Assembly (NCBI GenBank): GCA_902775835.1
Contig: CACYNZ010000103.1
Location: 1 to 10,867, forward strand
Length of the DNA: 10,867 nucleotides
From: an uncultured Eubacteriales bacterium
GTDB lineage: Bacteria > Bacillota_A > Clostridia > Christensenellales > Aristaeellaceae
Direction: 5' to 3'
Below are positions 1-6,407 of the stretch, in pieces; positions within the stretch are counted from its first letter, which is position 1, and every line of letters begins with the position of its first letter. Below the pieces are notes generated by a model that was given only the letters and a program-made list of their open reading frames with translations, was not told the origin of the DNA and did no database searches. The position numbers and the translations under genes are program-made.

Positions 1-1
1 A

Positions 2-511
2 TTTACGTATATAGGCGGCCATCCCATGGCAGGCAGGGAGGTTTCCGGATTCAGGTATGCCCGGGATGATCTGTTCGATCATGCTTCCATGATCCTTACG
101 CCCAGACAGGGCGAAGACCTGCATACCCTGCAGCGTGTGCGTGACTTTTTTATGGACCTGGGGTTCCGGCGCGTCTGCTTCAGCACACCGGAGGAGCACG
201 ACGAGATGATTGCCTTTACCTCGCAGCTTGCGCATGTGGTGTCATCCGCCTATGTCAAGTGTCCGCTGGCCGGAAAGCATAAGGGGTTTTCTGCCGGCTC
301 CTTTGCGGACATGACACGGGTGGCGAAGCTGAACTCGGACATGTGGACGGAACTGTTTTTTGACAACCGGGAAGCCCTGCTCCGCGAGGTCAGCGGCATG
401 GTGGATCGTCTGACGGAATACCGGGACGCACTGAGAGACGACGACCATGAGCGGATGCATGCCCTTCTGGAGGAAGGCAGGAAAATCAAGGAATCACTGG
501 AGGAACCGTGA
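2..511 (+). CDS. tyrA: Prephenate dehydrogenase, 3' part (5' end outside window)
   Basis: This is the C-terminal part of a TyrA-family enzyme, which oxidatively decarboxylates prephenate to 4-hydroxyphenylpyruvate with NAD(P)+ in cytoplasmic tyrosine synthesis. The reading frame is open from base 2, so the gene begins before the window; the ATG at 26 lies inside the conserved motif GGHPMAGREVSGF and is not the start. The His of HPMAG and the later TSQLAH motif match the catalytic-region signatures of the family. A helical C-terminal dimerisation domain follows, ending in a charged helix. No ACT domain follows, so this is a short TyrA without that regulatory module. The stop overlaps the start of the DUF523 gene by one base (TGATG), so the two are translationally coupled. 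The N-terminal NAD-binding fold is not visible. The family assignment is confident. Confidence 0.93.
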   Translation, partial: FTYIGGHPMAGREVSGFRYARDDLFDHASMILTPRQGEDLHTLQRVRDFFMDLGFRRVCFSTPEEHDEMIAFTSQLAHVVSSAYVKCPLAGKHKGFSAGSFADMTRVAKLNSDMWTELFFDNREALLREVSGMVDRLTEYRDALRDDDHERMHALLEEGRKIKESLEEP

Positions 512-939
512 TGAATGTTCTCGTGAGTGCCTGCCTTCTCGGCATTGACTGCAAGTACAGCGGCGGGAATAATGCCAGCGAAAAAGTGAAAGCGTTTGTC
601 CGGGACAAGACTGTGGTGTGCGTTTGCCCCGAGGTCATGGGCGGACTGCCGGTGCCCAGAATTCCGTGCGAGCGCAGAGACGGCCGGATTGTGAACCGGA
701 ACGGGGAAGACTGCACGGAAGCCTTTGAAAAGGGCGTGCAGAGCATTATGGAAAGCATCCGGAATATGCGCATTGATATGGCGATTCTGCAGCCGCGCAG
801 CCCGAGCTGCGGCCGGGATGTCATCTATGACGGTTCATTTTCGGGGCGGCTTGTGCCGGGCAGCGGAATCCTTGCGGAGGCACTCCGGAAGAGGAATATT
901 CCGATCGTGCTTCCGGAAGAGCTGACAGAGCCTGTATAA
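511..939 (+). CDS. DUF523 family protein (YbbK-like)
   Basis: This is a small cytoplasmic protein of 142 residues belonging to DUF523. The family signatures are all present: SACLLGIDCKYSGG at the N-terminus (Cys8, Cys14), CPEVMGGLPVPRIPCE near residues 39-53, and SPSCGRDVIYDGSFSG around Cys100. The conserved cysteines suggest metal or Fe-S binding, but the family's biochemical role is not established. I chose the ATG at 511 over the GTG at 508. It overlaps the tyrA stop by one base and sits 7 bases after GGAGG (499-503). It is the last gene of the transcription unit, because a strong hairpin terminator follows 10 bases after the stop. Nothing links it to the sugar locus downstream. Confidence 0.9.
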   Translation: MNVLVSACLLGIDCKYSGGNNASEKVKAFVRDKTVVCVCPEVMGGLPVPRIPCERRDGRIVNRNGEDCTEAFEKGVQSIMESIRNMRIDMAILQPRSPSCGRDVIYDGSFSGRLVPGSGILAEALRKRNIPIVLPEELTEPV

Positions 940-948
940 GGAAAATCG

Positions 949-981
949 TGGTGTCTGCTGTGCAGACACCATATTTCTTTT
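949..981 (+). terminator. Intrinsic terminator after tyrA-DUF523
   Basis: A perfect 10-bp stem, TGGTGTCTGC (949-958) with GCAGACACCA (962-971), has a 3-base loop and is followed by a T-rich tract (TATTTCTTTT). It begins 10 bases after the DUF523 stop. It separates the housekeeping unit from the sugar locus. Confidence 0.8.
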
Positions 982-990
982 CAAAAAACC

Positions 991-1033
991 TGAATTCCAT
1001 TGCAAATCTGTTTTTCCTGATAATTGTCCATTG
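991..1033 (+). promoter_or_regulatory. Putative AraC-type operator upstream of the GH2 gene
   Basis: The 16-base word TGAATTCCATTGCAAA (991-1006) is identical to 9583-9598 in front of the second AraC gene. Its 13-base core TCCATTGCAAATC (996-1008) is the exact reverse complement of 4569-4581 in front of the binding-protein gene. A partial repeat TCCATTG lies at 1027-1033, 31 bp further on (about three helical turns), and runs into the TTGACA -35 box. The perfect 21-bp repeat seen at the other two sites is not clear here. Binding by one of the local AraC proteins is inference. Confidence 0.6.
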
Positions 1034-1059
1034 ACATGACATATCCGATTTGGGAAAAT
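1031..1059 (+). promoter_or_regulatory. Candidate promoter of the GH2 gene
   Basis: A consensus -35 TTGACA (1031-1036) is followed 17 bases later by a weak -10, GAAAAT (1054-1059, 4 of 6 matches). Transcription would begin near 1066, downstream of the TTG codon at 1050, which argues against that codon as the gene start. The weak -10 fits dependence on an activator. An alternative -10, GATAAT (1019-1024), has no well-placed -35. Confidence 0.45.
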
Positions 1060-1080
1060 TAAGGACGGAAACATCCATGA

Positions 1081-1088
1081 AAGGAAGG
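1081..1088 (+). promoter_or_regulatory. Ribosome binding site setting the GH2 start
   Basis: AAGGAAGG ends 6 bases before the ATG at 1095. Upstream in-frame starts (TTG 1050, ATG 1077) lack a comparable site, so 1095 is preferred. Confidence 0.6.
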
Positions 1089-1094
1089 AACTCC

Positions 1095-3323
1095 ATGAAA
1101 CGCATCATTCGGGAACTCAACAGCAAGTGGGCCTTCTCCAAGGAATGTGATAAGCTTCCGGAAGTCATGCCGGAAAAATGGGTATGGGTAAACCTGCCGC
1201 ATACGTGGAACGGGATTGACGGACAGGACGGCGGGAATGATTTTTACCGCGGGACCTGCTGGTATGCCAGGACCGTTTCGCGCAAGGAACTCCCGGATAC
1301 GCCGCGGGTATATCTTGAGTTTCCTGCGGCCAATGCAAGTGCGGACATATACATGAATGGAGAAAAGCTGGCCCATCATGACGGCGGGTATTCCTGCTTC
1401 AGGGTGGAGATCACAGACCATATTCAGGACAGCAACCTGATCTGCGTGGCTGTGGACAATTCGGTAAACGACCGCGTATACCCGCAGCACGCGGACTTTA
1501 CCTTTTACGGCGGATTATACCGCGGCGTAAATGTGATCGGTGTGGCGGATGTTCACTTTGATCTCATGCATCACGGCGGACCCGGCATCATGGTAACGCC
1601 CAGGTGCGGTGAAAACGGCAGTGCTTCAGTGGATGTCCAGGTCTGGCCCAGTCAGATGACGGAACATCTGCATTTCAGCTATCGAATTCTGGATGCGGAA
1701 GGCCGGGAAGTGAAGAAACTGGATGTGGCCAGTTCCACGGCCTGTCTTGAACTGGAGGAGGCGCATCTCTGGCAGGGCAGGGAGGATCCGTATCTCTACA
1801 CCATGGCTGTGAGCATGTTTGTGGATGATGAGCTCAAGGATGAGATCTGCACGCGCTTCGGCGTGCGTTCCTATCGGATTGATCCGGAGGAAGGCTTCAT
1901 TCTCAACGGAAAGCCGTATCCGCTGCGCGGTGTGTGCCGCCATCAGGACCGGCCGGAAATCGGCAATGCCCTGAAACGGGAGCATCACGAGGAAGACATT
2001 GATCTGATCTGCGAACTCGGTGCCAACACCATCCGTCTGGCGCATTATCAGCACAGCCAGATTTTCTATGATCTGTGCGATGAGCGCGGACTGGTGATCT
2101 GGGCGGAAATTCCCTATATTTCCGCGCACATGGCCAACGGCAGGGAGAACACCATCAGCCAGATGACTGAGCTGATTGTTCAGAACTACAATCACCCCTC
2201 CATTGTGGTCTGGGGACTTTCCAATGAGGTCACCATGATGACGCCCACCGATGAGGACATGCTGGAGAACCACCGCATCCTCAATGATCTGTGCCACAAG
2301 ATGGATCCCACAAGACCCACAACCATGGCAGCGGTGAGCATGTGCTCCATCGACGATCCCATTGTGCATATTTCGGATGTGCTGTCCTACAACCTGTATT
2401 TTGGATGGTACGGCGGTACCATGGAGATGAACGGGCCCTGGATGGATACGTTCCATGCCAGGTATCCGGATACGCCCATCGGCATGAGCGAATACGGCGC
2501 GGAGGCTCTGAACTGGCATAACGGGAAGCCGCGTCAGGGGGATTACAGCGAGGAGTATCAGGCAAAGTATCATGAGGAACTGATCAAGCAGCTGTATCCC
2601 CGAAAATTCATCTGGGCCACGCATGTCTGGAATATGTTTGACTTCGCCGCGGATGCGAGGGCCGAGGGCGGAGAGAACGGTATGAACCACAAGGGCCTTG
2701 TGACGTTTGACCGCAAATATCGGAAAGATGCCTTCTATGCGCATAAGGCATGGCTGAGCAGGGAACCTTTTGTGCACATCGGCGGCAGACGCTATGTGGA
2801 CCGTGTGGAGAATCCGACCAATGTGACCGTATACAGCAATCAGCCGGAAGTGGAGCTGTTTGCCAATGGTGTTTCTCTTGGAAAGAAGACAGCAGAGGAT
2901 CATTTCTTCCGGTTTGAAGTTCCCAATGTGGGAGAGACCCGCCTGACGGCAAGGGCAGGGGACTGCTGTGATGAGATACTGATCCGTAAGGTGGAGGAAC
3001 CCAACCTGAGTTACATTTTCCGTGAGGAAGGCGCAATCCTCAACTGGAATGACATCACGGAAGTGGACGGTTTCCTCTCGCTGAACAGTAATTTCGGCGA
3101 TCTATGGGAGACGGAGGAAGGGACACGGCTGGGCGTGGAAATTCTGACCAGGGTTCCGAAGCGTCCCGGAAAGCCGGGCGTCAAGGAGTCGGAGGAGGAA
3201 GCCAAAAAAGGCGTGGCCGGCTTCAGCGTCATGCGTCTCATACGTCTTTCCAAGGCAAAGATGACACGCGAGGAACTGCTTGCCTATAACGAACAGCTGA
3301 ACAGGATTCCCAAGGCCCGGTAA
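1095..3323 (+). CDS. Glycoside hydrolase family 2 (beta-galactosidase/beta-glucuronidase type)
   Basis: This is a 742-residue cytoplasmic retaining beta-glycosidase with no signal peptide. Domains in order are an N-terminal jelly-roll (LPHTWNGIDGQDGG, about residues 30-45), an immunoglobulin-like domain, the GH2 TIM barrel and a C-terminal domain. Visible active-site motifs are CRHQD (281-285), the acid/base Glu378 in SNEV, and the nucleophile Glu466 in MSEYGAE. An N-H-K-G motif (531-534) resembles the Asn-x-Lys motif that binds the carboxylate in beta-glucuronidases. However, N-x-K-G is also common in related enzymes annotated as beta-galactosidases, so substrate cannot be fixed. From about residue 600 there is a beta-sandwich-like segment, then a charged Lys/Glu-rich helical tail. 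The gene has its own promoter and operator and ends at a strong hairpin. Given the GH88 gene and importer nearby, it probably cleaves imported oligosaccharides. Confidence 0.88.
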   Translation: MKRIIRELNSKWAFSKECDKLPEVMPEKWVWVNLPHTWNGIDGQDGGNDFYRGTCWYARTVSRKELPDTPRVYLEFPAANASADIYMNGEKLAHHDGGYSCFRVEITDHIQDSNLICVAVDNSVNDRVYPQHADFTFYGGLYRGVNVIGVADVHFDLMHHGGPGIMVTPRCGENGSASVDVQVWPSQMTEHLHFSYRILDAEGREVKKLDVASSTACLELEEAHLWQGREDPYLYTMAVSMFVDDELKDEICTRFGVRSYRIDPEEGFILNGKPYPLRGVCRHQDRPEIGNALKREHHEEDIDLICELGANTIRLAHYQHSQIFYDLCDERGLVIWAEIPYISAHMANGRENTISQMTELIVQNYNHPSIVVWGLSNEVTMMTPTDEDMLENHRILNDLCHKMDPTRPTTMAAVSMCSIDDPIVHISDVLSYNLYFGWYGGTMEMNGPWMDTFHARYPDTPIGMSEYGAEALNWHNGKPRQGDYSEEYQAKYHEELIKQLYPRKFIWATHVWNMFDFAADARAEGGENGMNHKGLVTFDRKYRKDAFYAHKAWLSREPFVHIGGRRYVDRVENPTNVTVYSNQPEVELFANGVSLGKKTAEDHFFRFEVPNVGETRLTARAGDCCDEILIRKVEEPNLSYIFREEGAILNWNDITEVDGFLSLNSNFGDLWETEEGTRLGVEILTRVPKRPGKPGVKESEEEAKKGVAGFSVMRLIRLSKAKMTREELLAYNEQLNRIPKAR

Positions 3324-3342
3324 AGATCAATATCAATAATAC

Positions 3343-3391
3343 GGAACGAAAGTCCGCAGGCGGTGTATGCCTGCGGACTTTCATTCCTTTT
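3343..3391 (+). terminator. Strong terminator between convergent GH2 and AraC genes
   Basis: A perfect 14-bp stem, GAAAGTCCGCAGGC (3348-3361) with its complement (3369-3382), has a 7-base loop. It extends past one mismatch by GGAA/TTCC to about 18 pairs. On the plus strand ATTCCTTTTATTG follows, which suits termination of the GH2 transcript. On the minus strand the sequence after the stem is less T-rich, so bidirectional use for the convergent AraC gene is possible but weaker. Confidence 0.82.
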
Positions 3392-3442
3392 ATTGTGCTT
3401 TTTGTCAGGCTCTGATGAACCGTCCCGGCCCCGGAAAGAAAT

Positions 3443-4432
3443 TCATTCCAATGGGTCATAGGCATTGTTTTCAAACCCGATATCAGGGAATGTGCTGAGA
3501 GCCGGTTTTCTGGCAGCGGAAGCCCGCTGTGCAGTTTCTGCCCATGGAAAGAGGTCCACCCAGTCGGATCCGCCTGTTCCTGGAAACACATTGGAGTTTC
3601 CCAGGTCATCCTTTGGAGGGTGACCAAAATGCTTGGTATAGGAACGGTAGAAGGTGGAATAATCGGAACAACCGACTGTGGATGCAACCTCAGAAGCAGA
3701 CATGCCGCTGGTAAGGAGTTTCTGGGCATAGGAAAGGCGCTGCATGCTGACATAGTTCATGACGCTGGTATTGAAGTGCTTTCGGAACAGATGGTTGAGC
3801 TGGGAACGGGAGAGATAAAACTTCTCGGCCAGACTGTCGAGGGTGATCCGTTCGCTCAGATGCCGTCGGATATAGTCCAGTACAGGTGCCAGTTCCGGGG
3901 GATCCTGGACGATCCCGGAGGGAAGAAAATGTTCATTACTGCTGCTGCCCAGATACAGGCGCGAAAGAAGTGATTCCAGAAGAATCGGAGCGAAAAACTC
4001 CTGGGAGACCTGATCTCTGTTCCGAAGCGCCAGAATCTCATCCAGGGTCTGCTGAGCGGAGAAACGGTCTGCGTGCTCCACAAAAAACGGAATGGGAGAG
4101 CTCTTGTCCCGGACTGTATTCAGGCTGGGAAGCAGGTGCACGAATCTGTCCCGATGATCTTCAGGGAAAAAACTTTCCGTGAAGTGAAAGGTGTACCGGT
4201 CATAGGTACGGCTGGAAAGGACATGTATGCCATGCAGTGTGGAAGGGGAGATGATCATGAGCGAGTGCGGCGCAGGCGTGATTTCAGTGCCGTCATACAG
4301 ATACGACAGATCCCCGGATACGAAATAGTACAGTTCATAGCAGGAGTGGGAATGGATTATGAAGTTGGGCGTAAGCGCATGGCTCTGGTGATGAGAAAAA
4401 TTGTACGTATTGGAAACGATCTGCTCTGCCAA
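3443..4432 (-). CDS. AraC-family regulator with cupin sensor domain (AraC1)
   Basis: This is a 329-residue transcription factor. The N-terminal cupin (about residues 15-90) carries HSHSCYELYYFVSGD, followed by a PSTLHG stretch, typical of AraC ligand-binding domains that sense a sugar. The C-terminal double helix-turn-helix spans about 183-276, with the first helix pair near LSRSQLNHLF and the second at CSDYSTFYRSYTKHFG. A 53-residue tail of unknown role follows. The start is a TTG at 4432, preceded 9 bases upstream by AGAGAGG (4442-4448); the ATG at 4439-4437 is in another frame. It is divergent from the importer operon and convergent with GH2, the usual place for a local regulator. It is paralogous to the AraC gene at 9672. 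It probably activates the importer operon and perhaps GH2; activation rather than repression is inferred from the operator position. Confidence 0.9.
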   Translation of the reverse strand: MAEQIVSNTYNFSHHQSHALTPNFIIHSHSCYELYYFVSGDLSYLYDGTEITPAPHSLMIISPSTLHGIHVLSSRTYDRYTFHFTESFFPEDHRDRFVHLLPSLNTVRDKSSPIPFFVEHADRFSAQQTLDEILALRNRDQVSQEFFAPILLESLLSRLYLGSSSNEHFLPSGIVQDPPELAPVLDYIRRHLSERITLDSLAEKFYLSRSQLNHLFRKHFNTSVMNYVSMQRLSYAQKLLTSGMSASEVASTVGCSDYSTFYRSYTKHFGHPPKDDLGNSNVFPGTGGSDWVDLFPWAETAQRASAARKPALSTFPDIGFENNAYDPLE

Positions 4433-4441
4433 AATACATCA

Positions 4442-4448
4442 CCTCTCT
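4442..4448 (-). promoter_or_regulatory. Ribosome binding site for the TTG start of AraC1
   Basis: On the minus strand AGAGAGG ends 9 bases before the TTG at 4432. The frame has a TGA at 4441-4439, so no start lies further upstream; an ATT at 4435 is the only other very rare option. Confidence 0.5.
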
Positions 4449-4454
4449 GTGACT

Positions 4455-4482
4455 ATTTTACACATAGATGGCAGATTGTCCA
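4455..4482 (-). promoter_or_regulatory. Candidate promoter of AraC1
   Basis: On the minus strand there is a -35-like TGGACA (4482-4477), a 16-base spacer and a -10-like TAAAAT (4460-4455). The predicted transcript would start near 4448, almost at the ribosome binding site, giving a very short leader. That makes this assignment tentative. Confidence 0.3.
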
Positions 4483-4548
4483 GAAAAACAGCTGGCAATT
4501 GTAACAAAACGGTAAGAAAACGGACAGAGGCGACCATAAAAACCTTCA

Positions 4549-4581
4549 ATTCGCAATCTTGCATGATCGATTTGCAATGGA
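4549..4581 (+). promoter_or_regulatory. Putative tandem AraC operator in the divergent intergenic region
   Basis: Two direct repeats, ATTCGCAAT (4549-4557) and ATTTGCAAT (4570-4578), lie exactly 21 bp apart, two helical turns. The second is part of a 13-base sequence (4569-4581) that is the exact reverse complement of 996-1008. The element is therefore inverted relative to the binding-protein gene compared with the other two sites. The second repeat reaches the -35 region of the importer promoter, as in AraC-type activation where the protein contacts sigma. Which regulator binds is not known. Confidence 0.6.
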
Positions 4582-4605
4582 GAAACTGGGAAAATAAAGT
4601 ATAAT
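4578..4605 (+). promoter_or_regulatory. Promoter of the importer operon
   Basis: A perfect -10, TATAAT (4600-4605), is preceded at 16 bases by a poor -35, TGGAGA (4578-4583). A strong -10 with a weak -35 beside a tandem operator fits an activator-dependent promoter. The leader from about 4612 to 4685 holds two small hairpins (4614-4626, 5-bp stem; 4639-4653, 5-bp stem) of no evident function. Confidence 0.6.
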
Positions 4606-4667
4606 ATCGACATCGGACTGAGTCCGTACCGTTTTATACCTGCAGGAAGCAGGAACAACAATACATG

Positions 4668-4674
4668 AAGGAGG
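4668..4674 (+). promoter_or_regulatory. Ribosome binding site setting the binding-protein start
   Basis: AAGGAGG ends 11 bases before the ATG at 4686. The in-frame ATG at 4665 directly abuts this site, so it cannot be the normal start. Starting at 4686 also gives a standard signal peptide beginning MKK. Confidence 0.75.
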
Positions 4675-4685
4675 CTTTTCCGATT

Positions 4686-6308
4686 ATGAAGAAAGTTCTC
4701 GCTCTCGTACTGGCCCTGTCGCTCATGCTTGTTGCCACTTCAGCCATGGCTCTTGAGCTGAAATCGGGTGCTGATACGTACCCCCTGGGCAGCGACAAAA
4801 CCATCACCTGGTATTCCCAGGACTCCCACAACATTCATACCGATTTTGCTGACTGGCATGATTCTCCCTTCCATGTGAACATTTCCAAGCAGATCGGCGT
4901 CAACATCGAATGGGTGCTCCCCACCACCGGTGCCAATGGTGCGACGTTCACCAACACCCTGATGGCGGACCCGGCCAACCTGCCGAACATCATGGAAGCC
5001 TATTTCATGAACAATGCTCAGCAGTATCTGGATGACGAAGTGATCTGGGATCTGACCCCCTATATCCAGGAATATGCTCCTGCATACTATGCTTTCCTGC
5101 AGAGCAATCCTGCCTATGACAAGGCCATGAAGACTGACGACGGCCGTTACTATGCCTTCGGCTTCTTCCGTGAGGACGGCGGCTGGAACGACTCCTATCA
5201 GGGCCCCGTGGTCCGTCAGGACTGGCTGGAAGAATGCGGCCTGGAAATCCCCAAGACCATTTCCGAATTTGAAAATGTGATTCGCGTTTTCAAGGAAAAG
5301 TATGATGCTGTTTTCACATTCTCCTTCGGCAACCGCTTCAGCCAGATGGGCCTTTCCGGCGCTTTCGGTGCTTACGGAAATGTCAACGAAGGCTATCTCT
5401 TCTATGTGGATGACGGAAAAGTCGGCATTGCCCAGACCACGGATGAGTACAGAAACTGGGTGCGCTGGTTCTCCGGCATTTATAAGGAAGGACTCGTGGA
5501 TACCGACTTCCTGACTGTGGACGATACCACCGTAAAGACGAAGGTTGAAACCGGACTGTCCGGTATTGCCATGACCTCCATGGGCCAGATGAACCTGTGG
5601 AACAACGAAATGGAAGCTGCCGGCAACGGCCGTCCCTGGATCGGCATTCCTTATCCTACAGCGGATGACGGCTCCCTGTATTCCATCTTCGGCGGTTCCG
5701 GCATCGGCAGCATCACCGGCGTGATCACCAAGAGCGCGGATGAAGAAACCATGAAGCTGTGCCTGCAGGCACTCGACTATGCCTACACTGCAGAAGGCTT
5801 CCTGTTCTGGAACTATGGTATTGAAGGCGAAAGCTGGGAAATGAACCCCGAAACCGGACTGCCCAAGTGGACTCCTCTGGTGGCGGACGACAAGTCCAGC
5901 GATCCTATGATCAAGTATAACGGCACCACCTGGTCCGGCTCCTGCATCCAGGCAACCAATCTCCTGTATCTGAAGAATTCTCAGGCTTCCATCGACGCCA
6001 ATGATGCCTGGTTCTACCTGGGCATGGGCCGTGACACCACGGAACTGGACAAGGTGGCGGAAATCACTTCCGGCCACAAGTGGCCTACCGGCGTTACCTT
6101 CACCACGGAAGAAGCGGATGAACTGGATCTGTATTCTGCAAACCTGGGCACCTATGTGGTGGAACAGTGCACCAGCTTCCTGGTGGGCAACAAGGATATC
6201 AATGATGACGCTGAATGGAAGGCTTTCATTGACGGACTTGAGCAGTACAAGGCTTCCCGCGTGATCGAGATTCGTCAGAACTGCTACGATCGTTATCTGT
6301 CCCGTTAA
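4686..6308 (+). CDS. ABC transporter extracellular sugar-binding protein (LplA-type)
   Basis: This is a 540-residue exported solute-binding protein of the family 1 type, long as in LplA/AlgQ-like binding proteins, which catches oligosaccharides outside the cell for a CUT1-type importer. Residues 1-22 form a signal peptide: MKK, a Leu/Val-rich core, and a signal-peptidase-I-like A-M-A end before LELK. There is no lipobox cysteine, although Gram-positive binding proteins are usually lipoproteins. The mature part is rich in aromatic residues (WYSQDSHNIHTDFADWHDS and many Trp/Tyr later), as expected for carbohydrate stacking. A segment WLEECGLEIPKTISEFENV (about residues 180-200) is typical of the family. 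It is the first gene of the operon, behind a strong -10 and an AraC-type operator, and is followed by two permeases. The ligand is inferred from GH88 downstream to be an unsaturated uronate oligosaccharide. Confidence 0.9.
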   Translation: MKKVLALVLALSLMLVATSAMALELKSGADTYPLGSDKTITWYSQDSHNIHTDFADWHDSPFHVNISKQIGVNIEWVLPTTGANGATFTNTLMADPANLPNIMEAYFMNNAQQYLDDEVIWDLTPYIQEYAPAYYAFLQSNPAYDKAMKTDDGRYYAFGFFREDGGWNDSYQGPVVRQDWLEECGLEIPKTISEFENVIRVFKEKYDAVFTFSFGNRFSQMGLSGAFGAYGNVNEGYLFYVDDGKVGIAQTTDEYRNWVRWFSGIYKEGLVDTDFLTVDDTTVKTKVETGLSGIAMTSMGQMNLWNNEMEAAGNGRPWIGIPYPTADDGSLYSIFGGSGIGSITGVITKSADEETMKLCLQALDYAYTAEGFLFWNYGIEGESWEMNPETGLPKWTPLVADDKSSDPMIKYNGTTWSGSCIQATNLLYLKNSQASIDANDAWFYLGMGRDTTELDKVAEITSGHKWPTGVTFTTEEADELDLYSANLGTYVVEQCTSFLVGNKDINDDAEWKAFIDGLEQYKASRVIEIRQNCYDRYLSR

Positions 6309-6312
6309 TCGG

Positions 6313-6327
6313 CAGAGAGAATCTCTG
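6313..6327 (+). other. Small stem-loop after the binding-protein gene
   Basis: CAGAGA (6313-6318) and TCTCTG (6322-6327) form a 6-bp stem with loop GAA just after the stop codon. It lies upstream of a much larger hairpin and may help protect the 3' end of the binding-protein mRNA. Confidence 0.35.
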
Positions 6328-6345
6328 ATGCTTTGAGGTAATCAG

Positions 6346-6387
6346 CAGGCGGTGGAGGAATTGACTCCTCCACCGCCTGTGTTCTTT
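6346..6387 (+). terminator. Intra-operon GC-rich hairpin, attenuator or mRNA stabiliser
   Basis: A perfect 14-bp GC-rich stem, CAGGCGGTGGAGGA (6346-6359) with TCCTCCACCGCCTG (6366-6379), has a 6-base loop and is followed by TGTTCTTT. It lies between the binding-protein gene and the first permease, which has its own strong ribosome binding site at 6394. The short, impure T-run suggests partial termination or protection of the upstream mRNA, both known ways to make more binding protein than permease. Confidence 0.65.
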
Positions 6388-6407
6388 GACGACGAGGAGG
6401 AATCTCT

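Noticed and set aside
1626..2903. Long open frame of 425 codons on the minus strand
   Set aside because: It lies wholly inside the GH2 gene, whose catalytic motifs are intact. The translation is His/Ile-rich with no recognisable domain, as expected for an antisense shadow in GC-rich coding DNA.
4408..4421. Possible catabolite-repression (cre-like) site, TGGAAACGATCTGC
   Set aside because: It mismatches the cre consensus at several positions, including the conserved ends, and lies inside the start of the AraC1 gene.
3620..4504. Plus-strand open frames across the AraC1 gene
   Set aside because: They are antisense to a clear AraC protein on the minus strand and show no domain or plausible start signals.
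4740..6077. Long open frame of 445 codons on the minus strand
   Set aside because: It is antisense to the binding-protein gene, has no ribosome binding site or family motif, and has the composition of a shadow frame.
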